Shown here piece after piece: positions 23,301-35,300 of a stretch of DNA of 64,000 nucleotides. The notes beneath the pieces are model-generated. The model was not told the origin of the DNA, did not search any database, and worked only from the letters and a program-made list of their open reading frames with translations. Origin of the DNA: Ctena decussata. Its lineage: Eukaryota; Mollusca; Bivalvia; Lucinida; Lucinidae. The stretch spans positions 16,107,001-16,171,000 of the forward strand of contig OZ022502.1 of NCBI GenBank assembly GCA_963989385.1, written 5' to 3'. Within the stretch, counting starts at the first letter, position 1. The number at the start of each line of letters is the position of its first letter. The translations under genes and the position numbers were made by a program.

Positions 23301-26300
23301 CGATCTCGATCCCTGGATTGGTAGTCCAGTGCGTTATACACTACACTACCGCCGCTCCTGTTCCTTTGAAAACAGTCTGATCAGGGCCTACAGTGTTTGC
23401 CAGCCCATCTACATCGTAAAACCAAACCAAACTATTCTATTTTAGGACAATTTACTGCAATTCCTACATATGACTTCTTGTTCTTTGTTCATCGTTCTGT
23501 TGTTCTGTACATTCTTCTTCTGTCTGCTAACATTTGTTCTTTCTTCTCACCCTGTCCTTCTTATTTCTTCTTTGTAGCTCAAGCCTTACTCAACCATAAC
23601 CAGGGAATCTTGCAGGCTTTTCTTTGATTCCCTCTCTGGTAGGTCTTATAACATTAAATTATTACAATGCCTCACAATATTGTGTTCTCGGTTGCTCGAA
23701 CCTTGTTTTACAGTGACTAAGAAACATTGCAGACCTCTGTTTGAGTCTTTGTCGGACAACGTTTGTCTGACACAATGGCCAGTCTTAGCTAGAATATGTC
23801 TTACTTACACTATTCAATTAGTTCTGCTTTCTTATCTTTTCTTGAAAATCAAACAATTTTATCTTATGTTTCCTTATTTTTGTATATTTTTGGCTGTATT
23901 ACATACATGTAATACAGCCAATAGAAATATAAAATTACAAAAAAGAGAAAAACTGTAAGGAAAATGATGTTTATATATATTACTTGAAACAAAAAACTGG
24001 TATGACTACAAAGTTCCTGTCAAGTTTTGAATTGAACAGAGATTCCGTTTAAAAGGATAATGATAATTCAACATGTATGCCGTAATGTTGAGCTGAGTCG
24101 CATCATGTGATTTCCAACAATGTGGCATTGGTAACAAGCATTGGCTCTGATCAGACTGCGCATAAGTGCAGTCTGATCAGAGCCTTTGCTTGTCACATCA
24201 GCCATCTATGGAAATGACCCAAGCCATAGAGCCAACATTGAGGTCTCTGATTACCCTGTATAAATGAGGAGGATGATCTGAATATCACATGATGAAATTG
24301 CCACATTGCTGGAAGTGACATGATGTGGTTCAAATGGAACGATCTAGGCAGTACTAAAACTGCTGCCTGCTTGATAACGCAAGCATATTGTGGAAAATGA
24401 CCATCACACTTGGACCTGCCGCTCCATTCAAACTGTTAACGGAAGAATATACGAGTACATGTAGTATAGACTGATTTATGATGTCAGTATTTCTAAAATA
24501 ACAATGACAATTGACAAAAACATGCATAATGAACCATCAGTCTCAAATTATCTGCCTGATACGTATCTGTGAAATGGTATCCAAGTAGAGTATAGGCCCT
24601 TCTGAGCGAAATTACAAAAAAAAAAAAAAAAAAAAAAAAAATAGCAATAGCATGACTAGTAAACATTATTCAGGTCGAGGGCCAGTCCCAAGCCGAGGCT
24701 GATTTGCAGACTGAGGGACAATTTCATCGTAGATCGAGGACCGAATTATTTCTCCCACATCGAGGGCCGAAATTATTACCTACGCGCCGTTACGTTGTAT
24801 TGTTTTATGTGACGTGAGGGTATTTCGCGCCGTTACATTACGCTCAAAACAAACTTCCAGCTTCCAAAGATGGCTGCGACTAAAGCAGGAAAGATTTTGT
24901 TTGACATAAACTGTCCCAGCATGTTCAGATGAAGCGATTTTTTCTTCTGTAAAAAAGAGGTACAAAAATTCTTATCATAGTATTTATCAAAGTTTGCTTT
25001 TTAATACTATTATGAACAACTTTCTTGTAAAAACAATATGACAAGGCTTTCCGGACATAAAGGTTAAATTTTAAATCAAAGGAAATAGCAATGCATGCCA
25101 TGCTTTTGTGTGGTTTCTTGTGGTAACGGTGATTTCAAACAAAGCAAAATTTTACACTTTCAGTTGACGAACATATACATATATAACATGTGAGATTATA
25201 TAAGGCCTAACAAAAATGTTGTGTTTCAAGTTACCCGACCGTGCCTATTATTTTGCCACCGACCCTAAAATTTCTAAGCATTTTTAGGGGATTTCCAGGG
25301 GATTTCCAAGTTCAGCCATATTGTTTCCCTGTCATCCCCATGTAAAAACTTTTAATAAAATAAAAATATTTTCCGACCTGCTTTCCCAATTTTAAAACTT
25401 TCATGTAACCTGAAACACACAGTAATTTTTCTTCGGCTCAAGCCATGCAGAAAATGAAGTGCTTCAACCTTAAAAAAAAACTTTAAATGTCGCTAATGCT
25501 TTACACACGCACTCCTGGGTAACAATATAGTAACTGAACCGCAAATACAAGACGCAAATAATCTTTTGACATATGTGGACAGAAACTTTTGAGATCATAT
25601 TGCGCATCCTGTACTAAAATGAGCGCCATTTCCATATGTGGACCCCGAAGAAACTATGTGCTTAAAACGAATGCTCTAGCTAAGCAGAATGGATTCACAG
25701 GCTGATTTGACTCTTCCCTATGTACAAATTATCCGTGGCACGACTCATCATTGTAAGTGGGGACCGTCTCACGCCAAATATTTAAAAAAAAATCAGGTGT
25801 TGGAAAAGTCAAAAATCATAGATCTATAAGAACAAGTAAGAGGCTGAAAGGTAATTGTCGTCATTCTTGAAGCTGTGCCACGAGCTCTCGTTATTTGTGT
25901 CTTAGTACTTCACGTCCCATCAACAGTTGGGCCATACGGACAAAGGGCTTGCGTTTAAAGACCCGTCTTGGGCGTGGTTGGCCTGGCTTACAAAGGAAGA
26001 AGCTGAACCACTGCATCTTGGACTGCCTGGGGCCGTATTCATAAAACCACTTAAGTCGTTGCTATGCTGTTGCTAAGGCCAAATATCTATAAAGGAGATT
26101 CCCTACAACTATGAAATTTGGTCTGGAGGAACAGTCTTTGTAAGACTGTTCCTCCAGAGCAAATTTCATAGTTGTAGGGAATCTCCTTCAAGGAAATTTA
26201 GCCTTAGCAACAGCATAGCAACGACTTAAGTCGTTTTATGAATACGGCCCCTGGCGTCTGAGTTAATAAGTTTTATAGAGATAACTAAAACTAACTACTG

Positions 26301-29300
26301 ATATTGTTTTCATCTAGTTTTGTTTCATATAGAAATGTACTTAAAGAAAATGTATGTTGCTTTTACCGACTTACCTTCGAAAAATACGACATGCAAAATA
26401 CGCTGCGCAATCATTCTGTCAATTGGTTAATGAACTTTATCAATGGCACACATACTCAGTTAAAGTTACATCGGTCTCCGTTTCGGACTGGGTTTGTCCG
26501 ACTCGCCCTCAGATTTTTCCGCATTCGCACGGATTTCAGAGCATTAGCCTACGCACTCGTTAGGTATTTGTCATCGGTTGTTTGAATCTCCCTTATTTTC
26601 GTCTAATCATACCGAGTTTCACTTAAACTGACTAAACGGTAAGGGTTTTTATTGCAAACGGTGAAGCGGCCCTTGATGTGGGATGTCTGCCAGAATCGGC
26701 CCCGATGTGAAATCGGCGCTCAGTCGGAGACCACTTTCGATCTGAGTCAATTATACATTTAACATATAAACTTCAAACAAGCAAGATAAACCATGACAAT
26801 TTAAAGTTCACCAATCTTTCCAAATAGTTCTGGCCCCGAGGTTATAAAACTTTTTTCATGCTCAGCTGAGTTGAGCATGAAATTTTACCTGCTAATAAAT
26901 AGCAAATTACTGATAAGTAAAATTGTTTTCATGCTCAGTTTAGCTGAGTTTGATATTTTCTCTGCTTATGAATATGAAAATGCCAACACTAGTTGAAAGA
27001 GAAAATTTCATGCTCAGCTGAGTTGAGCACGAAAAATGTTTTATAACCTCGAGGCCAGTTCTACTAATACCGGAGATATATATGCACAAATTCTTGGAAA
27101 ATGCCATTATTGAAACCACTTGCCAATGAAACGAAAACCCCTTTTAACGTTAATTACAAAATAGTCCAAGTGATATTTTGTCAAAGTCTATATGCTCCAT
27201 TCTTTTATTTATTTTTTGTTTGTTTGCTTGTTTTCAACAGGTCTTTGAGCAGACTCAGGCACTGGGTATCATCATCTAAAGAAACGTTGTCTGCATTCGC
27301 GTTAATTTAAATGTGGGAGAGGGCAGTGTTGCAACAATAATTGAGCCACGACACGACGAAACCAATAAAGTGGTTGTGCGCCAAGTGAAGACTCACATCA
27401 GCCTGGGCATCCAGTAAGTCTGATCAGATCCTTTGCTAAGCGCTTAAAGGGTAGCTAAGGGCCTCAGGTACCGCCATGCGGACAGCGAAGACTCTGATCA
27501 GACTGGGCGGATGCCAAGGCTGATCTGAGTGCGCTGGGCGCAAAACCACTTTGTTGGTTTTCTCGTGTCGCGACTCTATTATTATATTACTGCACATGAA
27601 TAGACTCAATCAATTTGACTCCGCAGGTTTTGCTTCTGTGACGCGTTCCTTGCTTTCAGAGTGTTTCCAGATTTTGTTAAAAACTCAGTCTACCATTTCT
27701 ATGTTACTGAAGATGACATTCAACTTAAATGAGCCGCGACAATAGTATAGGGCGCCGCCCTATACTACTCGCGACACGACAAAACCAACAAAGTGGCATG
27801 TGCGCCCAGCGAAGACCCAGATCAGCCTGGGCATCCGCCCAGTCTGATCAGAGTCATCACTGTCGGCATGGAGGTAGCTTAGACCCTTAGCTTCAAATAA
27901 GCACACAGCAAAGACGCCGATCGGACTCGGGGGCTGTCCAGGCTGATCTGAGTCTTCGCTGGGCGCACATACTACTTTGTTGATTTTGTCGTGTTGCGGC
28001 TCAAATTCAGTTTGCCTCAGCAGTGTTACGTCTAGGATCTGGGGAGTCTGGGCCAATGCCCTTACCAAATTTTCAAAAAAAAAAAATAAAAAGATCTCAC
28101 TGAGAACAGAGTGAGTCATTGTCACAAACTGTCTGCGATATGATTTTTTACAGACATAGGTCACATAGCCCGTAACGTTTCGACTTTTCTATATAAGCCT
28201 TTCCGAAATATTTTATGCTCTGAAATATTTTATGCCTTGGCCCAACAATCCATATATTTTTGCTTTCAGATAAGTCTGCGATGGTGCGGCTGGAGGATTA
28301 TAATGTAAGTTGCTTTATTCATTATAAATTAAACTTACCCTCATTTAAGATAAGATTTTTTCATATACTGAACCGCAGGAATAACGCGCCACTTATATGT
28401 GAAACTTTGCAGTGTAAAACCTTTATAACAGTTTCAAGGTATAACAACTGGCTCCTTCAAAGATGCCAAACTCCTTGAGGGATCAAAGATAAACATCCAT
28501 TAAAAGCAAAATAACTATCATAATGGAAAACTGGTTTTTATTGCTAGCTGTACAGTTTAAGCAATTCATCTGAATTTGGAGTATTCCAGTGGAGACATAC
28601 CATGTTCAAAGGCCGATTTAACCACAGAGCACCGATGCGGTAACATTATTCACTGGCAGCTTGTGTAGTTTGTAATCTCAGTAACACATTTGATCGACTT
28701 AGATTCCGACTTTCTTTGGTACTTTTGTTAATTAAATGACTTGAATTTTATATCGGTAGGCATGAATGCTACACGGGCAGAAAACCTGTTTGACCGGTCA
28801 GGCCTGAGCTTTTGCACATGACTAAAATTGAGCCACGACAAAATAATAAAATGGCATTTGCGTCCAGCGAAGACTCAGATCAGCCTGGGCATCCGCCCAG
28901 TATGATCAGAGTCTTCGCTTTCCGTATGGAGCTAGCTTAGAACCTAAGTTACCTTCCAGCGCACAGCGAAGACTCTAATCAGACTGGGCGAATGTCCATG
29001 CTGATCTGAATCTTCGCGTGGTACTCATGCCACTTTGTATGTTTTGTCGTGTCCGCGGATCAGATTTTGCATTTTAAGTGTGCATCACGTGTCTCATGAT
29101 ACCTAGCCATTACAAAATGTAAATAAAGGAAAAGAAATTGCGCATAAGCTAAAATATACAAATATAATAATAAAAGTGGTGCGTTATTGTTTCGGTTCAG
29201 TATACTATTACGACTGTGACTTAGAGGTGCATTGGTTATTCAGTTCATTGATTGTTAAACCTCATTTTAGAACTTTTTCGAAGAAAAGTCTTACTGAGAA

Positions 29301-32300
29301 CCAAGCATGGGCATGCTCACTGTACAATGTTTCAGTGTCGACATCAAAGCTGTTAAAATTGGATGCTTGAAATAGGATATTATAGCCTACTCATCTGTTG
29401 TATACATAAATAAATAAAGAAAATGAAAGGAAAAATATCCTGGACAAAAAATACAAAAAAAGTTGTTTACAATGGCATATAGGAAACGATTACATCTGTT
29501 TTACGAGCTGTTCAATTTGCGTCTATTTCAGAAAACTGTTGCAGAGAAAAGGTTCGCTACCCTAAGGACAGAAAAGAAAGGCTATGGTGTAAATGGTAAG
29601 AGAAATAGCAACGAAAGTTATACCAAGCTTAAAGGCCAGGATTGTGATTCAAGAAATATTACTATATGTATTTAACCGTCAAGACACAGAAACGAAAAGC
29701 AACAACAACAAAAGAAGAAAAAAAACAACAACTAAAGACGGCAAGGTTTAAGTCTGCCAAATTTTAAATGAAGTTTCGCCAATGCTATATCCTATTGAGA
29801 CGCCAAAGACTGGAGATCAAACAGTGAAGATCCAGATGAAGCGGCTCGTTATGAGGCGCCTCAGCTGGATCTACGCTGTTTGGAAATCAAAATGTCTTCA
29901 TTCATGGCGCTTTAATTGTTAAATCAAGAATTAATATGTACTAACACAGAATTATTCATATTTTTGTTTGGACAAGCATTACCTTTAAATTCGTTAAATT
30001 TCAATTCTGAATACTTAAGTGACGTTATGTATATTTTCCAAACTTTTATTAACGTGTGGTCATATAATTTTTATGACATGACGTTATTCATTGAATAACA
30101 GCGACGTCATATGATAAATAGAGATTATTACATGTGTTTTTCGTTATCACCCGATTTATCAGCCCGAGACTCCAATATCGGACCGAGGGCTTGCCCGAGG
30201 TCCGATATTGGTCGAGGGCTGATAAATCGGGTGATAACGAAGAACCCATGTTATGATCTGTTTATCATATAGATTCTAGTTAAGAAAAAAATGTCCCGAA
30301 ATAGTGCTCACTGGGTGGTTGCTTAGTCCCGGTGAGCGATGATTTTTTCTGACAATCGTCAACGATTTTTTCTGACAATTAGTGTCTCGTAAGCGTGACG
30401 AAGCAAAAGGGTAAGTGAACAAAGTTATTTTCAATATTTTCTCCTGATCTTTTGCAAACAGGCTCTTTTCTGAGGCTTTTTATGAGCGCATTTAGTCGTT
30501 TGTCACATTTTTTCTGTGAAATAACCCCAGCAAACCAAGGACGAAAATTACAGCAAATGTCAAGGATTTGCTCCTACAACGAATTTAATGTCCCGGATTT
30601 TTTCCTACAGTGTCCCGGATTTTTTCCTACCACATAATATTGCATTTCAGAGACCCAAAACTCGGATTATAGACTCAGCAATTAGATTTTTTTAGTGTGT
30701 GATCTAATTTGATTTCGCCGATTGAACATCAGAAGCGTTACTGAGATGTATGCCGTGGTATGCCTCAAGGAAAACTATCACTACAGGTGTTCATGAGTGA
30801 AAAAATTCAATACACGACAGAATGAGAGGATTTTTGTTATCTTTTATGCTTAATAATTACAGTGCCTTATAATTACAGTGATCAGATTGTTCCAAATTGA
30901 TATTGCTGGCGTCAGAGAATTAACCTTTCTCCCTGCCATTTCGCTTCAGTGTGGTGTTGCTAAGCGTTGATGGATGGATGACTCCTGTCCAAAAGTATTT
31001 CATTTATGTAGTGTCCACCACACACAAAGAAATGAAGCAATACAGGGCATACTGCAAGTACCCCCTAGAGTCACCCCACCCAATGTGTCAAGTGCACACC
31101 ACCTCAAAATAGTAGCCCGCGGCCACCGATAGACTGACACCATCTTGCTCACAGTTTCTGTTCACAACTTGGCGCCAAACCACCGAGCACCCTGCCAGCC
31201 TTCATAATTCCACATGTACCCACCACAGCCCCATCCGAAGATGAGGCTGCCATGCATACCACTTCTATATTGGCACCCATCAGAACCACCATAGCTATGG
31301 AATCCAACATATGTCACATCAGGTTGTTATAAGCAGAGGCGTAGCTAGAATAAGGCCTGGAGGGCCAGACTTCAACAATTTTCCCTCTTTAAAGTAAATA
31401 ATGCTTTCGAGCGAAGCACCTCTGAGTTTTGCCTCTATGAGGGACTATTCCCAAAAGAGAGAATCTGTTCCTCCAGGAGCAAATTCGTCCCTCTGAGAAC
31501 AGACCCTCCATAAAAAAAGGACTTCTGTCCGAGGAAAACTCAAAGGGACAACTCACAAAGGAAAGAATTTGCTGCTCTAGAAGCAAACTCCTTCTTTTAA
31601 GAGCAGATCCTTCTAAAAATGGATTCCCATCCAGGGAAAACTTGATGAGAAAGTCACAAAAGTTGTTTTCTTTTGTAAAAATGGTGGTAGGAGGCACATG
31701 GCTAAATGGGTAAACTTTTGAGAGAAGCACCTCTGCATTTTCGCCTCCCTTTTAAATGAGAGACAACTCCCAAAGAAAAGAATTTGCTCCTCTAGAAGCA
31801 AATTCCTCTGTCTGAGAGCTGAGCCCTCTAAGAAAACACTCCCATCCAGAGAGGAGCAAATTCTCTCGTTCATGAGCAGATCCCTCCAAGAAAGGAGTCT
31901 CATCCTGGGAACAGTTGAAGAGGAAGTCACAGAAGCTGTTCCACTTTGTAAAAATGGTGGAAGGGGGCACATTTTCAATAGAAGAGGGATCTCTTATGGA
32001 GGTGCATATATTCATATATTCATATTTCAAAATACTTCTTTTACCCTAGTATTAGGTCTGGCTGCGCTCCTGATAAATATTCATCACAGAAACTGTAGTT
32101 GTATGAGTCAGCTTACTGCTGCATGGCAATAAGTGCTTTGTGGCGGCCGAAAAACGTCTCGCCAAAACTTCACCATAGGGCAGATTATATAATTTCTGGT
32201 CATTTTGGAAACATTAATTTCATTTTGAGTCATTCTGAAAATAGAGTGGCCGAGCCGCTGCTAGGGGCATGGCTGGTGTTGCACATTGCATGTATAACAC

Positions 32301-35300
32301 GGAGCTGAATACCGGTAACTTGAGAATAATTATTTGTCTGAGAAAATCTGAAGTCTGTTGAAATAATTTCAGTATGCAATGTCATTGAAAAATTGATGGA
32401 ACATGGCTAACAGTTTATAACAATAACGTCATATATCTGTTACCATAGTAACTAGGAGTTCAAAATCATACCAGAGTGACGTCATCTAGACGTCATTCTG
32501 CCAAGAGGTTGTAATTCCACAATAGCTAGTATCATCAGTATGGGAGTATGGCAAACAGTGTTTACTACGCTCCAACAATTTTTCAATGGCATTACATACT
32601 GAAATTCTTAAAACAGAAACTTCAGATTTTCTCAAACAAATCTATAGAAACGTCACTGAAACAGGCGTAAGAAGGCGTGTAACGGCCGTTAAATGTCTCA
32701 CCGTGCCCAATCATTGTGCAGATTATATAATTTCTGGTCCTTTGTTATAAGAGATTAGCTCCTGCTAGGGACATGGCTGCAATTAACTTGACTGATTGAT
32801 TGATTTGATGCTTAAAGTCCACGGTAAACAGCTATGGTCATGTCGGGACGGTCAGTTAATCTAACCACACTATTCCTGGGCAGGCTTAGACCTCCTAAGC
32901 GCTTAACAAGTACCAAGTGCACATACTTTCGCCAGTAACTGACAACTGCCCTTCTTGAATCAGCGGAAGGAGAAACGAAAGTATGTGGCCAGACCGGATT
33001 TCAAAACCAGGACCTCTGACTTATGAGTCAGGTGCCCTACCGATTGCGCTACGCGGCCCGGCGGCTGCAATTGAACCGAGTATGTTATTTTCATTTATTC
33101 CTTTCATGTATCCCTTTCTTTCGAAGTTCGAAGGATTGACTCTCAGAACATTTTGGTTTAAACATTTCTCTTCTGGTGTTGATGTGTAGTATGTAAAAAT
33201 GTTCAGTCCCTCAAACGTAGAAGCTGGACCTGTGCATTGTCAAGCCTCACATACACTATGCTATGGTGAGGATTGTGAGGAACAGGCAAGCACTGTACAC
33301 CAAAGATAGTACAAAAGGAAATATTGATGCTTTGGAATCACACACATACACACGTACACACGCATGCATGCACGCACAATTCTGGAGAAACAATGTAATT
33401 TTACTATGCCTCATAAGAGAAAAAATAGCCTGACCGTGGCGGCATTCAAATTTACAGCCAAATTTGAAGCAATAGAATGGGCTACATAGTGCATACAATG
33501 GAAAGGCTGGTCTTTTGATGACCGACAAATATTTTGTCATCCATTTCTGCACCAAAATTAAGTTTGAAACATTTTTTTGATCTTGCTGTTCAATATATGC
33601 GCAATAACGTATCATGACAACTACTCATTTTGTGGTTTGCGTTGTCAGAAAAAATCAGGCGCTTTAAATCTATTGTAGGAGCAAATCCGGGACTTGTAGG
33701 AAAAAATCTGGGACCTATGAAAAATGAAAATGGGCTTACAGACCTATTTATATTATTGTAAAGTGTCAAAAAATAATGACACATTTTCCCAACACCGATT
33801 TATGATTAAAACTAACGTTACCCTATGGTAAACTTCGCAGACATAGACATAGAGGACAGTTCTTCAACATGTACCCTAAACGAAAATTTCCAGGTTTTTT
33901 TATCTGTTGAACACGTTGAACATGTGTATTTTATCTAATTTGCCTAATCTCTACCAAGAATATCCATAGGATTTGTAAATAAATGTTTTAATCGACTAAA
34001 CGCACCATTTTGTCGCACCAGTTTTCTGTTATGACGTCACGGAGAAAAAATCATTGACGATTTGGAAAAAAATCCGGGACCGTTGTCAGAAAAAATCGTT
34101 GACAATTGTCAGAAAAAAATCATCGCCCACCGGGACTAAGCAACCACCCAGTGGTGCTGGAAATCAACATTTTTGAAGTCGTGAAAACATGCTACTACTG
34201 CTGAAGGCCAAGGCCTAAAAGGGTATCTGCAAACACAACGACAGGGCACCCGAGTGTGAGTGTAATGGTTTATTGTATAATGAAACGAGGCAGGCAGCTG
34301 ACGACAAGTGTCTAATGAAACGAGGGATCTTAGGATATGTCTTACTGACACACAGCATCACTGTGCCATCTGAAATGTCCCCCCCCCCCTCCCTCTAGTA
34401 TTGTAGCGCTTGCCGTTTTGTAGGGAAACAAAAAAATTCAGCCATTTAATATTCATTTTGACACCAACGTGCTTCTTTCGATCTAACTAAGAAAATGAGT
34501 GGTCACACTTTATGTCTACGATGGATAATAAGAGAGATAGAAGCTCTGAAAGGATGGGAAATTTTCTGTTCTGCAACATCGCTCTCGCCATTTTAACGTC
34601 GAAGTATCTCACGCGACGTCGTTGCCGTTAACGACGGGCCGATAAACGTATCGGACCGGGAAAACCTTTATCGGACCGATGGGCAAGATAAAAACTCTGA
34701 AAGCCAAGCTTTATCAAGCATGCAGATTGCCTCTTAGGCAGTCCAAAATTCTGTATCTATGTGATAAATAAGATATAACGTCTAATTGATAACTTTAAAA
34801 ATGGTGAAATGGCGAGGGAGTACATGTATTTACGGACTAAATGTGTGTCGACCGGAACTTATCTTTACATTTTGTTAAAATAGATCATTTGCTTGTTTAT
34901 GTGTGTTCTTTCCTTCTATTTTCAGAGCCACGCGACAACAGCTATATGTATACTTACCCGCCTGGCTTCACACCATCTCCAGCTATAAAAGCTTTCTTGG
35001 AAGAACAGGTTCCAACGCCTAAGAAAACTTACGTTCTTCCACCAGATATATTTGAAAAAGGAAATAGAGTTCTGCCAGACATAAGTAGCGACCTACAGAA
35101 AGAAATGAAAAGGCTAGCTGCACGAAACTCGGTCAGTCATGGGAAACCTGAAAGAGAGGCAAGCGAATTTGATAAAGCTACTTCACCAGTCTACAAAGGT
35201 ACATCAAATATCGCCATCGATAGATACGATGAATACCTTAGGATAAAAAGGACCATGCAGGGGTTGATCAGACCAACAGTCAGACCTGTGACAAAAACAC

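Larger units (their letters stand above)
30309..34153. mobile_element. 3.85 kb TIR element with 5 bp duplication, inside intron 7
   Basis: The left end CACTGGGTGGTTGCTTAGTC continues for about 70 bases as the near-perfect inverse of the right end (...GACTAAGCAACCACCCAGTG). GTGCT flanks both ends (30304-30308 and 34154-34158). The ends also hold two spaced GATTTTTTCTGACAAT motifs, and a related GTCCCGGATTTTTTCCTAC pair further in (about 30590-30630, and inverted near 33665-33715). No transposase ORF is visible, so the element is non-autonomous. A 5 bp duplication and a CAC start recall Transib-like elements, but that assignment is only a suggestion. Nested inside are a duplicated repeat block, a palindromic MITE and a SINE. 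Confidence 0.85.

Noticed and set aside
31389..32030. Three overlapping minus-strand ORFs of 92-121 codons
   Set aside because: All lie in the duplicated GAATTTGCTCC block and show repeated peptide segments in several frames.
32995..33062. tRNA-Met gene on the minus strand
   Set aside because: The head is followed by a SINE body and tail with a 10 bp target duplication, and the arms are imperfect.
34841..34925. Use of the ATG at 34841 as the start of a separate gene
   Set aside because: It lies in the intron directly before a strong acceptor, and the exon joins in phase with exon 7.
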